DNA from: Spirochaetia bacterium
GTDB taxonomy: Bacteria; Spirochaetota; Spirochaetia; Treponematales; Breznakiellaceae
Direction: 5' to 3'
Assembly: GCA_026002265.1 (NCBI GenBank)
Contig: BOBG01000069.1
Location: 1 to 10,886 of the forward strand
DNA length: 10,886 bases
Shown here: piece after piece, positions 1-6,056 of the stretch
Layout of the letters: each line of letters opens with the position of its first letter
How positions within the stretch are numbered: the stretch's first letter is position 1
Notes under the pieces: model-generated
The model's database searches: none
The model's input: the letters and a program-made list of their open reading frames with translations, nothing else
Told to the model about the DNA's origin: nothing
Position numbers and translations under genes: made by a program

Positions 1-76
1 TAAACGCACCCAGTTCCAGCCTGTCCCGCTCCAGTCCCGTAAGTGACGAGGCCACAAACAGCTTGATCTTCTTCAT
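1..76 (-). CDS. TIR-like/DUF4062-type domain protein, N-terminal 25 residues only (runs off window)
   Basis: An ATG at 76 opens a frame without stops to the window edge. It begins MKKIKLFVASSLTGLERDRL and continues ELGAF. An AAGGA ribosome binding site lies 8 bases upstream, which supports this start. The start matches the first strand and helix of the neighbouring 168-residue protein (KIKIFLASS, then R-LEL), so the two are tandem paralogues 33 bases apart, probably co-transcribed. The family resembles the TIR-like/DUF4062 Rossmann-type domains that head NLR-like or TPR proteins in gut bacteria. Only the first 25 residues are visible, so the downstream architecture is unknown. Confidence 0.7.
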   Translation of the reverse strand, partial: MKKIKLFVASSLTGLERDRLELGAF

Positions 77-109
77 TACGCGCATCCTTCATACGTTATT
101 GTAGTAAAA

Positions 110-616
110 TTATAGTTTCGCTGCAACCTTGCCATTCACTATTGCAAACCCGCCATCAACTATAAGCGAGGCATTTTTCAACTCCTTGCTAATAGCCGAT
201 ACCAACAGCATTTTCAGTTCCCGCGTGTCTGCAAAGTCAGTTCGCGTGACATTTTCCGGAAGCTTTTTCGTAAATTCCATGACGCTTGCATCTACCGTGT
301 CGCACTGTTTGAGCGCGATATAGATTTTTGGGTTCCCGCGCTTACCTAGGATTTTTTGCGCATAATCGTATTCCTCAATCGTAAACCACCCGATAGTTTG
401 CCCCGCCAGCAGCAGAAACAGATCACTGTCCTTGAGTTCCCGGTTGTGTTCCGCCATAGCGTTATCGTTATCGGCGTATTCGCAGATGAACAGATAAAGA
501 TACGTGTCGTAGTCAACAAGCCTGTCGTTCAGGCGACGCGCAAAATCCTTTAGCTCCAGCCGCGTGTCCGCAAACTCCTTGATAGATGATGCCAGAAATA
601 TCTTGATTTTTTCCAT
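110..616 (-). CDS. Free-standing TIR-like/DUF4062-type domain protein (168 aa)
   Basis: The start at ATG 616 is chosen over an in-frame TTG at 637 because an AAGGAG site sits 8 bases before it. Residues 4-12 (IKIFLASSI) form the first beta strand with the S-S turn typical of the family. Helix R19-LELKDF and N30-D follow, then strand YLFICE (41-46), an acidic D49-N-D-N patch, D63-SDLFLLLAG, and the conserved T79-I-E-E-Y segment where TIR-like folds place a glutamate. A strand NPKIYIALK (95-103) closes the core. Relatives usually carry a long C-terminal NTPase or repeat region; here the protein ends after about 18 further residues, so it is either a stand-alone domain or a truncation. A defence or signalling role is inference only. 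Its paralogue begins 33 bases downstream. Confidence 0.65.
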   Translation of the reverse strand: MEKIKIFLASSIKEFADTRLELKDFARRLNDRLVDYDTYLYLFICEYADNDNAMAEHNRELKDSDLFLLLAGQTIGWFTIEEYDYAQKILGKRGNPKIYIALKQCDTVDASVMEFTKKLPENVTRTDFADTRELKMLLVSAISKELKNASLIVDGGFAIVNGKVAAKL

Positions 617-645
617 AATCAATTCTCCTTTCTTCAACTCGTATT

Positions 646-674
646 ATTCTAATAAATTTCAATCTGTAGATCAA
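646..674 (-). promoter_or_regulatory. Putative sigma-70 type promoter of the TIR-like gene pair
   Basis: On the minus strand TTGATC (669-674) and TAGAAT (646-651) are separated by 17 bases. The -10 matches consensus at five of six positions and the -35 at four. Transcription would start near 639, leaving a short leader before the AAGGAG site of the gene starting at 616. No experimental support. Confidence 0.4.
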
Positions 675-882
675 TTTTTTATATCTAAAGTTATTCTCAC
701 AACCTCAAGAATCCGGTGTGATGGTATCTCCGTGAGTCTACCAGAGATTACTCTATGCTTTGTAGACGTTATCATATCGCAACCGGCGCCAGGAATCTTG
801 TGATTCATGCCGATCTGTGTCGCCGGCTTCAGCCGCCCTTCTTACCAGCCCATACCATGATTTCATTGTGAAGCGGCTTTCG

Positions 883-923
883 GCTGGCTTTGGAAAGCCC
901 TTAAGGCTTTCCACTAAGCCAGC
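883..923. repeat. Long inverted repeat (17-bp stem)
   Basis: Arms 883-899 and 905-923 pair perfectly except for a two-base CT bulge (914-915), with a five-base loop CTTAA. The stem contains GCTGGCTT/AAGCCAGC and TGGAAAGCC/GGCTTTCCA. No T-run follows on either strand, so it is not a standard intrinsic terminator. It lies close to the end of the rep-like gene and may belong to an origin or to a dispersed repeat family. Confidence 0.75.
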
Positions 924-930
924 GTTGGAT

Positions 931-956
931 TTCCAAAGGATTGGAATCCTTTGGAA
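931..956. repeat. Second inverted repeat (11-bp perfect stem)
   Basis: Arms TTCCAAAGGAT (931-941) and ATCCTTTGGAA (946-956) are perfect complements around a four-base loop. It starts 7 bases after the previous hairpin and 20 bases before the tandem repeats, so the three look like parts of one structured element. Confidence 0.75.
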
Positions 957-975
957 TACTTGGAGAGGGGCAAAT

Positions 976-1052
976 TCTCGTCCCCAGTACCTCCGTTTTT
1001 TGGCATTTCTCGTCCCCAGTACCTCCGTTTCTCGTCCCCAGTACCTCCGTTT
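976..1052. repeat. Three direct repeats of a 23-bp unit, iteron-like
   Basis: The unit reads TCTCGTCCCCAGTACCTCCG followed by TTT and occurs at 976-998, 1008-1030 and 1030-1052 without mismatches. Spacings are 32 and 22 bp, close to three and two helical turns. The array sits 94 bases beyond the stop codon of the putative replication initiator and beside two hairpins. That arrangement is compatible with iterons at a plasmid origin, but a dispersed chromosomal repeat cannot be excluded. Confidence 0.7.
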
Positions 1053-1145
1053 TTTTCGAGTCATTTTGATACAGCAGTGATCCCGAAAATCAGGCGGGTG
1101 ATCCTTAATGACTCACCTGTTTTTAAAACCTTTCCATACATTGAC

Positions 1146-2120
1146 TTAGTTCGCGTTTTCGTATAACTCCGGGAACCACTCCGGCTGATCATAGACCGGC
1201 TGCTCCCGGCTTTTCGGTCTCGCTACCCGGATCCGGAGCTTGTTGCTCTTCCGGTCAAACGCAGCGCCGGATTCTCCGAGGTTGATAATACTGGCAGGTA
1301 CAAATTGTCCGCCGTTCATGCCGCCGGCACGCGCCAGTGCTTTGAAAAAGGCGATTGCCGTGTGTAACTTTTCAATCAGGGCATCATAGTCTGCTGGTTT
1401 GAGCGTATATGTTCCGGTTTTGTCTTTGTACCGCACGAGTTCCGGGAAACAGCTTAAGGCAAAATCATTCACATCTTTAATGCTGATATACTCCGGATCA
1501 TGTTTTTTATCCCGGCTGTCGTGCTGTGCTAAATAGAGATAGATTCTCCGGATCTCTATTGCAGATAATGAGTCCAACTCTCCGATTTTTACGGTATCGA
1601 GGAGTGTATCCCGGCAATTCCGGATCTTTTCTTGAAAGGCCAAGGGTATTTGAATATAGTCCTTACCGATACTACCTTGACTATTCGTTACCAGCAAAGA
1701 CTCAAAAAGTGGTTTGTAAAAACTAATAGAAATAGCTTGTATATAACTGGTAACACCGATATTTTTGAGCTGGTTCTTCTTAACCTCGGAAACTTTACTG
1801 TCGTCTTCAAGAATAAGATCAACGCGTACCGGGTGCGTTAAAATCTTATACCCATTGACAAAGGGCAGCAGTTTTTTGGGAGGATTATAGACCATTTCAC
1901 GCAGATCGGTTACCATTTCGTGCCAATGCTCAGTACTCCCATTGAGCGAAAATTGTATCCACACTTCTATGGGAATAATTGCACTGTAATGAGTTGCGAC
2001 CGGATCGTCCTTACCGCTGATTATGTTGTATACTCTGCCGTCTTTTCCCACAAATTTTTTGTCAGCAAATTGCGTACACAGTGCATTTATGCCGTCAAAA
2101 ATATAAGGATAAATGTCCAT
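1146..2120 (-). CDS. Putative replication initiator (Rep-like), main part
   Basis: This 324-residue frame lies downstream of parA, a ribbon-helix-helix gene and a dnaB-like gene, the position expected for a plasmid initiator. I do not recognise a named Rep family from the sequence. What is visible is a mixed alpha/beta N-terminal half, the helix SAIEIRRIYLYLAQHD (about 187-202), and a C-terminal part with helix KLHTAIAFFKALARAGG and strand DRKSNKLRIRVARP. The latter is compatible with a winged-helix DNA-binding domain. ATG 2120 has no ribosome binding site and the same frame is closed 27 bases upstream. A second frame starting at 2256 supplies a likely N-terminus, joined across an A8 tract (2135-2142). 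Removing one A would give a continuous 369-residue protein. The initiator role is inference from context. Confidence 0.55.
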   Translation of the reverse strand: MDIYPYIFDGINALCTQFADKKFVGKDGRVYNIISGKDDPVATHYSAIIPIEVWIQFSLNGSTEHWHEMVTDLREMVYNPPKKLLPFVNGYKILTHPVRVDLILEDDSKVSEVKKNQLKNIGVTSYIQAISISFYKPLFESLLVTNSQGSIGKDYIQIPLAFQEKIRNCRDTLLDTVKIGELDSLSAIEIRRIYLYLAQHDSRDKKHDPEYISIKDVNDFALSCFPELVRYKDKTGTYTLKPADYDALIEKLHTAIAFFKALARAGGMNGGQFVPASIINLGESGAAFDRKSNKLRIRVARPKSREQPVYDQPEWFPELYENAN

Positions 2121-2256
2121 GAACGTATAGGTGCTTTTTTTTGGCTAATAACGCCGGATCCTCCGGCTCGCGCAGTTCCACTTTTTTGAGATCATGCTGC
2201 CGGCGAGTCGTAGTTTCAACTGTTGAAAGTGTCCGCGAGTGTTTGTTGTGCTTCAT
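2095..2256 (-). CDS. N-terminal fragment of the rep-like gene in the upstream frame (53 codons)
   Basis: ATG 2256 overlaps the stop of the dnaB-like gene as ATGA, the classic sign of translational coupling. The frame encodes a very charged stretch, MKHNKHSRTLSTVETTT, then RRQHDLKKVELREPEDPALL and AKKK, before leaving the conserved frame at eight consecutive A residues and stopping at 2095. One base fewer in the A tract would continue into the 324-residue frame. It is therefore most simply the true start of the initiator, with either a frameshift mutation, a sequencing error or slippage at A8. The codons after the tract (HLYVHGHLSLYF) are probably not meaningful. Confidence 0.5.
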   Translation of the reverse strand: MKHNKHSRTLSTVETTTRRQHDLKKVELREPEDPALLAKKKHLYVHGHLSLYF

Positions 2257-3695
2257 GTTAATACCCACCAATCCTTTACGATTTTTGATTCGTCTATGAT
2301 TTCTTCCGGTTTCGGCTCCGCTTTCTGTTTACTGGCTTGTACCGGTTTGACGCGCTCGCCGGCTCGTTCCATATAAGAAAATGCCTGATTAAAATCAAGC
2401 GTCCACTGCATACCAATCTGTCCTTGCCGGTATTTCAGTATCTCGATAAACCGGGTTTTTTCATCAGCTTCCCAGCCGAGGCCGATGACATTTTCCGCGT
2501 CCTGCTCGATATTACCGCTCTCCCGAAGTAGTTCCAGTGCAAGGGCATCCGCTCGGCCACGGGTTGCTCCGGTCCGGTTAATTTGCGCGCCGGCTATGGT
2601 AATTGCATCGGTCCGGACAGTTGCGTTCATAATGGCGCGGTTTATATCGCCGACACGCATAAAAGAATCTTTTGCCCCGTCCGGCACCGGCGGCATGGCT
2701 TGGATATAATCAAGCAAGATAAGGGTATCACGATCCGCTTTTGCACTGATGGTGTTGATAATTTCCGCATGTTCCGCACCCCGGCCATCAAAGAAAATAA
2801 AGGTACCGCCGGTAGACGCTTCCCGGACGAGCTTTATTGCCTGGGTCCAGTAATCACAAAAGATTTGAGCATCGGTTCCTCCGAGGGGAATTTCCCGGAC
2901 GAGCCGGTAATGATCAGTGACCGGAGATTCGCGTTCCGGAGGGAACCCGTCCCGGAGTGCAATTCCATAAGCTGTAGACAGAATCAGCTTGTTGAAGATG
3001 TCCTTTTGACTCATCTCAAGAGAAATGAATAGTGTTTTCCGGCCAGCCGCGATAGTTTCTCTGGCAAGGTTGACCATGGCGCTAGTTTTTCCGCGGGTCG
3101 TCCGTGCGCCGATAAATGACACAGTTCCGGTTGGAAACTGGATGCCGCCGAACAGATCCGGACGAAAGTGGGCGTCCTCCTCAAAGTTCCGGCAGGTCTC
3201 AAAATAATCGTCAAAGGTCGGTAGCCGGCTTTGTAGCGCTGGCCCAGAGTGGAGCGTCAAAGCTTCGACTGCCCATTGTGCAAGATGTCCCGGATCCGCG
3301 AGCGCGTGCCGGCTTTTGCTGGACAGTTCTTCTGCGATCTGAATATTCTGCCGGAGCTGATACAGTCTTAAAATAGCTGTAGCATAAAAAGCATGATTCG
3401 CTGCCGAGGGAACTTCAGTTGTGAGATCGGCAATTACTGCCGGCCCGCCAGCCAGCTTCAATGTGCCGGTTTCTCGCAGACGGCCGGTCACAGTGATCAG
3501 ATCCGGTGGAATACCATCGGCTTTAAGATTCAGGATTGCCTGATAGATGAGCCGGTGCTTGAGATCATAAAAGGCTTCAACCGGCAAAGTGACGGCTATT
3601 TTTGTATCGAGCAATAGACAGCCTACATAGGTCTTTTCGTAACGCAGATCAAACAGCTCGGTTTCGGCGGCTGGCTGGGGATTTTTGTGTGGCAT
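2253..3695 (-). CDS. dnaB-like: DnaB-type replicative helicase homologue (480 aa)
   Basis: This is a hexameric 5'-3' helicase homologue that would be loaded at an element-encoded origin. Residues 15-115 form the helical N-terminal domain, with VGCLLLD and the linker-proximal LRLYQLRQ. The RecA-type domain spans about 183-445. It has Walker A GARTTRGKT (196-204), the LEMS glutamate at 227, Walker B ILLDYIQ (326-332), and motif GAQINR (369-374). The family hallmark LRESGNIEQDAENVIGL (390-406) and the arginine-finger hairpin KYRQGQIG (421-428) complete it. Length matches cellular DnaB. The C-terminal tail is charged and ends in WWVLT. An AAAGGAG site precedes ATG 3695. The stop overlaps the start of the rep-like gene. 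It differs enough from a chromosomal DnaB to be a plasmid or phage version. Confidence 0.88.
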   Translation of the reverse strand: MPHKNPQPAAETELFDLRYEKTYVGCLLLDTKIAVTLPVEAFYDLKHRLIYQAILNLKADGIPPDLITVTGRLRETGTLKLAGGPAVIADLTTEVPSAANHAFYATAILRLYQLRQNIQIAEELSSKSRHALADPGHLAQWAVEALTLHSGPALQSRLPTFDDYFETCRNFEEDAHFRPDLFGGIQFPTGTVSFIGARTTRGKTSAMVNLARETIAAGRKTLFISLEMSQKDIFNKLILSTAYGIALRDGFPPERESPVTDHYRLVREIPLGGTDAQIFCDYWTQAIKLVREASTGGTFIFFDGRGAEHAEIINTISAKADRDTLILLDYIQAMPPVPDGAKDSFMRVGDINRAIMNATVRTDAITIAGAQINRTGATRGRADALALELLRESGNIEQDAENVIGLGWEADEKTRFIEILKYRQGQIGMQWTLDFNQAFSYMERAGERVKPVQASKQKAEPKPEEIIDESKIVKDWWVLT

Positions 3696-3748
3696 TGGTC
3701 ACTCCTTTTTAGGTTTGCTCCGGATACCAAAAACTGCACAATTGGCGT

Positions 3749-3841
3749 TTAGAGCGTCTCCGGCGCATGATTTATGAATTCCTCCCGGGAAGCCTGCCAG
3801 CGTGCTGCTATTGGGCTTTGAGAGGCATTTCCACAGCTCAT
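3749..3841 (-). CDS. Very small ORF (30 aa) overlapping the RHH gene stop
   Basis: ATG 3841 overlaps the TGA of the ribbon-helix-helix gene as ATGA and encodes 30 residues, MSCGNASQSPIAARWQASRE then EFINHAPETL. No homologue is recognised. The overlap and the collinear strand suggest coupled translation, but the length is within chance. An alternative 17-codon frame, MRRRRSKRQLCSFWYPEQT without the T-run, starts within it behind a GGAGG motif. Treat this as a note that the 142-base gap before the helicase gene may not be empty. Confidence 0.2.
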   Translation of the reverse strand: MSCGNASQSPIAARWQASREEFINHAPETL

Positions 3842-4122
3842 CTCCGGTCAATAATCCCGGCTTTGCTGATACTCATAGCTCCGGCTTCAACTTGGTCCGC
3901 AATCCACAGCGCCGCCATTTTCATGCCGGTTGATACTTTCAAGCCTTTCCCCTTCGTTTCAAAAATCCGCTTGAGATAGTCATATTCCTGCGGATTCAGC
4001 CGGACCGCAGTCGGACGAGCCGGTGCCGGCTCCTCATCGGTGTCAATGACTGCCGCGTTGACGGCGCCAATCGCATTGCTAATCTGTTCAATATCAACAG
4101 ATGTTGTTTTCCGTGTTGCCAT
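3838..4122 (-). CDS. Small ribbon-helix-helix DNA-binding protein, ParG/ParB-like partner of ParA (94 aa)
   Basis: The start at ATG 4122 is set by an AGAGGAAA site 5-7 bases upstream; an in-frame TTG at 4170 would lie inside parA. Residues 1-36 look disordered and acidic/Pro-rich (DTDEEPAPARP). Residues 38-80 show a strand AVRL, a helix PQEYDYLKRIFE and a second helix TGMKMAALWIADQVEA, compatible with a ribbon-helix-helix fold. In ParF/ParG systems such a protein binds the centromere, represses its own promoter, and uses its flexible N-terminus to stimulate the ParA ATPase. Only one base separates it from the parA stop. The symmetric half-sites upstream of parA are its probable target. Fold assignment is by eye. 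Confidence 0.65.
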   Translation of the reverse strand: MATRKTTSVDIEQISNAIGAVNAAVIDTDEEPAPARPTAVRLNPQEYDYLKRIFETKGKGLKVSTGMKMAALWIADQVEAGAMSISKAGIIDRR

Positions 4123-4123
4123 T

Positions 4124-4888
4124 TTACTTTCCTCTAGTGTGTAAATCTTCAGCGATGGTGTGCAATACAAGCCGGGTTTCCGGCTTTACCGTTGCGATTT
4201 CCTGCACAAAACAGTGTTTTCGCTGAGCAAGTCGAAATGCCGGATCGACTGGCACGCTGTAAATCGTTATCCCGGCAGCCGCGGCTCGAATTGCATCAAG
4301 GGTTTCAGCGTGTTGCTTAATCCGGCCATCAACCGCATTGACAATGATTCGAGTGTGCCGGGGTTTTTCAGTCTCAAACCGGTGCCGTAATGTTACGAGG
4401 TTTTCATTAAAAATCTGCAAGCCGTCAATTGCAAAAGAATCTCCCAGAACCGGCGTTATGATCTCATCCGCGCCCAGAGCTGCTGCTCGTTCAAGAGCGC
4501 CCCAGCCGGGTGAAAGATCAATGACGGTATACTGATAGCCACGCGCGGCAACTTCCTTAAGGAGACGCCGGAAGCAAAAGGGATCGTCTTTTCCCGGTCC
4601 CTCACCGAAAGCTTTCAGTTCTCCGCCAAGTCCGGCACTCGGTAGCAGATCAAGTCCTGTTATTCCGGTTTGCATGATCGCTTGTTTGACCGGTGTGGTG
4701 CCGGTCAAAACATCTGCGAGTTCCACGGTTATCGTATGCGTGCCGATCCAGCTCGTCGCGCTTGCTTGCGGATCCGCATCGATCAGTAACACTGATCCGG
4801 TCAACGAAGCCAGCTCCGCGGCAATAGATACCGCAAGACTCGTTTTGCCGACTCCGCCTTTTTGAAGTGATAGTGCGATTGTTTTCAT
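4124..4888 (-). CDS. parA: ParA-family partition ATPase (254 aa)
   Basis: A deviant Walker ATPase that positions plasmid copies along the nucleoid. Visible motifs are KGGVGKTS at 10-17 with the signature lysine K10, the A' motif LLIDADPQAS (34-43), and Walker B TVIDLSPGWG (121-130). There is no N-terminal helix-turn-helix extension, so it belongs to the short class (ParF/Soj-like), where the partner protein, not ParA, acts as repressor. Start ATG 4888 follows an AAGGGG site with 6-base spacing. It is the first gene of the operon and is followed after one base by the ribbon-helix-helix gene. Its 5' end (about 27 bases) is included in a block that is repeated twice more upstream. Confidence 0.9.
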   Translation of the reverse strand: MKTIALSLQKGGVGKTSLAVSIAAELASLTGSVLLIDADPQASATSWIGTHTITVELADVLTGTTPVKQAIMQTGITGLDLLPSAGLGGELKAFGEGPGKDDPFCFRRLLKEVAARGYQYTVIDLSPGWGALERAAALGADEIITPVLGDSFAIDGLQIFNENLVTLRHRFETEKPRHTRIIVNAVDGRIKQHAETLDAIRAAAAGITIYSVPVDPAFRLAQRKHCFVQEIATVKPETRLVLHTIAEDLHTRGK

Positions 4889-4921
4889 TAAATACCCCTT
4901 CTCATACAGTTTACATTTAAT

Positions 4922-4951
4922 ATGTTATCGTATTCTTAACGTATTTGTCAA
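4922..4951 (-). promoter_or_regulatory. parA promoter, proximal copy
   Basis: On the minus strand a perfect -35 TTGACA (4946-4951) is followed after 18 bases by TAACAT (4922-4927), leaving a leader of about 30 bases before ATG 4888. The -35 and the spacer lie inside the operator dyad, so a bound repressor would occlude polymerase. The same elements occur in the two upstream copies. Confidence 0.6.
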
Positions 4952-4966
4952 TACTTATTCAATACG
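4929..4966. promoter_or_regulatory. Symmetric operator with four half-sites (copy 1)
   Basis: Half-sites CGTATT at 4929 and 4940 and, inverted, AATAC at 4950 and AATACG at 4961 are arranged around one dyad axis (4947.5). Half-sites of the same orientation lie 11 bp apart, one helical turn, as expected for side-by-side binding of ribbon-helix-helix dimers. The site covers the promoter -35, which fits autorepression by the small protein encoded at 3838-4122. Confidence 0.65.
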
Positions 4967-5070
4967 TTTTTACTATAAATGTTAGCTGCACTTAGAAAAC
5001 AAAAATTGAAGTGATAGCGATTGTTTTCATTAAATACCCCTTCTCATACAGTTTACATTTAATATGTTAT

Positions 5071-5108
5071 CGTATTCTTAACGTATTTGTCAATACTTAT
5101 TCAATACG
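5071..5108. promoter_or_regulatory. Operator copy 2 and upstream promoter
   Basis: The same four half-sites occur at 5071, 5082, 5092 and 5103 with identical spacing, again overlapping TTGACA. This copy would drive the 12-codon decoy ORF at 4992-5030 and reads on toward parA. Confidence 0.6.
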
Positions 5109-5210
5109 TTTTTACTATAAATGTAGCTGCACTTAGAAAACAAAAATTGAAGTGATAGCGATTGTTTTCATTAAATACCCCTTCTCATCAGTTTATATTT
5201 AGTATGTTAT

Positions 5211-5248
5211 CGTATTCTTAACGTATTTGTCAATACCTATTCAATACG
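5211..5248. promoter_or_regulatory. Operator copy 3 and distal promoter
   Basis: Half-sites at 5211, 5222, 5232 and 5243 are intact although surrounding bases have diverged (AATACC in place of AATACT). Conservation of half-sites amid nearby change mildly supports function. Confidence 0.55.
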
Positions 5249-5296
5249 TTTTTACTATAAATGTAGCTGCACTTAAAAAGCAAGGGAATACGAAAA

Positions 5297-5333
5297 GAGA
5301 GAAAATAAGCCAGCCGGTTCCGGTACGGCTGGC
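5297..5333 (-). terminator. Intrinsic terminator of the DUF6266-like gene
   Basis: Stem GCCAGCCG/CGGCTGGC (5309-5316 and 5326-5333) with a 9-base loop is followed on the minus strand by a T-rich run TTATTTTCTCTC. It begins 11 bases after the restored stop codon of the upstream gene (5344), which supports that longer reading of the gene. Confidence 0.6.
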
Positions 5334-5343
5334 GGTGGTTTTA

Positions 5344-5996
5344 TCAACCGGCTGGAGCTTCCGGTAGAGTAAATGGCCAGTACGAAGTATTTGACACTTT
5401 CCCTTTTATGCCGGTATTTCGATCCGGTACTGCCGAATATGCAAGGTACACATCAGGTTGTTCCGGTTTGAATCATTCCCGGTGCAACGGTGCAAGTGAT
5501 GGAGCCGGCTTCTCGTTTTTCAGTAGTGGAGACTCCAATCAATTCATCAGTTTCTGAATCCCATCACCAGAATACCGGAATCGGTATCACGCGGTCCGGT
5601 TTCGGTATAATCCGTACCGGCAGTTAGAGAACGTGTTGCCGGATCGTAGGTTACACTGGTTATACACTGTCCTGGTAACTGTCCTTCAAAAATAGCAAAG
5701 TGCGCCGGCTCCCAGACTTTCGTCTTAAAATTGTCTTTATTCCATGAAACCACTAGATTAGCCTCCGTCATTTTGTGCGGCTTCGGATACAAATAAGGCT
5801 TGAGAACTGAATCCCGGATCGAGTTGGCACGCCGGGTGGTTCGGCTAAATATATTCCGGCCCGCCATTTGCTTTGGCGTTTGCGGATTCGCCGGCACAGC
5901 ATAATCCTTCACATAATATTCGCCTTTCCAGGTCGAACCGACAACGGCTCCAATTTTTCCATGAAGCTTACCAGTGAGAAAATTAATTTTTCCCAT
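5344..5996 (-). pseudogene. DUF6266-like protein gene with two frameshifts (216 aa when restored)
   Basis: The N-terminal 149 residues form one open frame from ATG 5996 to 5547. ATG 5996 is preferred over ATG 6002 because AAGGAG lies 7 bases before it. They begin MGKINFLTGKLHGKIGAVVG and STWKGEYYVK, closely resembling DUF6266, a family of unknown function found mostly in Bacteroidetes and often near phage or mobile DNA. Near 5560-5562 the frame shifts: VMG is followed in another frame by DSETDELIGVSTTEKREAG and ITCTVAPGMIQTGTT. Near 5457-5462 it shifts again into PDVYLAYSAVPDRNTGIKGK, then VSNTSYWPFTLPEAPAG and a stop at 5344. The final part has the VYLAYSA...VSNTSY pattern expected at the end of this family. 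Both lesions are repaired by removing one base. Function is unknown. Confidence 0.65.
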
Positions 5997-6026
5997 AATC
6001 ATACTCCTTATAATTAATCAGCAGTA

Positions 6027-6056
6027 ATTATACCTCTTTTTATGCCGGATTTCCAA
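6027..6056 (-). promoter_or_regulatory. Putative promoter of the DUF6266-like gene
   Basis: On the minus strand a perfect TATAAT (6027-6032) follows TTGGAA (6051-6056) after 18 bases. It lies about 30 bases upstream of the start at 5996. Confidence 0.5.

Larger units (their letters stand above)
680..975. other. Gene-free stretch containing two strong hairpins
   Basis: No convincing coding frame was found. A 103-codon minus-strand frame (753-1064) and an overlapping plus-strand frame run straight through hairpins and tandem repeats and resemble no known protein. Two adjacent inverted repeats (883-923 and 931-956) are listed separately. The first 200 bases show nothing recognisable. Confidence 0.5.
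4862..5282 (-). repeat. Three tandem ~141-bp copies of the parA start and promoter region
   Basis: Copy 1 (4862-5005) contains the true parA start. Copies 2 (5006-5146) and 3 (5147-5282) repeat the whole block: the first codons of parA, ribosome binding site, promoter, operator and flanking sequence. Copies 1 and 2 differ by small indels. Copy 3 has a few substitutions and loses identity after 5275. Copies 2 and 3 each encode the same 12-codon ORF, MKTIAITSIFVF (4992-5030 and 5133-5171), which keeps the MKTI of ParA and then stops. The amplification multiplies operator half-sites from 4 to 12 and places three promoters in series. It could be the partition centromere, or a recent duplication. 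Confidence 0.9.

Noticed and set aside
753..1080. Overlapping frames of about 100 and 87 codons on opposite strands
   Set aside because: Both run through hairpins and the 23-bp repeats, have no ribosome binding site, and show repeated residues that simply mirror the DNA repeats.
1090..1125. Terminator for the rep-like gene
   Set aside because: The inverted repeat CAGGCGGGTGA/TCACCTG is imperfect and its T-run lies on the plus strand, the wrong side for the minus-strand gene.
2133..2145. dnaX-type -1 programmed frameshift at A_AAA_AAG
   Set aside because: The -1 frame reaches a stop before the conserved part; joining requires +1 or loss of one A.
2583..3032. 149-codon plus-strand frame
   Set aside because: It is antisense to the core of the DnaB-type helicase, whose motifs are unmistakable.
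4123..4170. Upstream TTG start for the RHH gene
   Set aside because: It would overlap parA; the ATG at 4122 has its own strong ribosome binding site.
4862..5282. CRISPR array
   Set aside because: The repeats are ~141 bp, contiguous and contain gene-start signals; there are no spacers.
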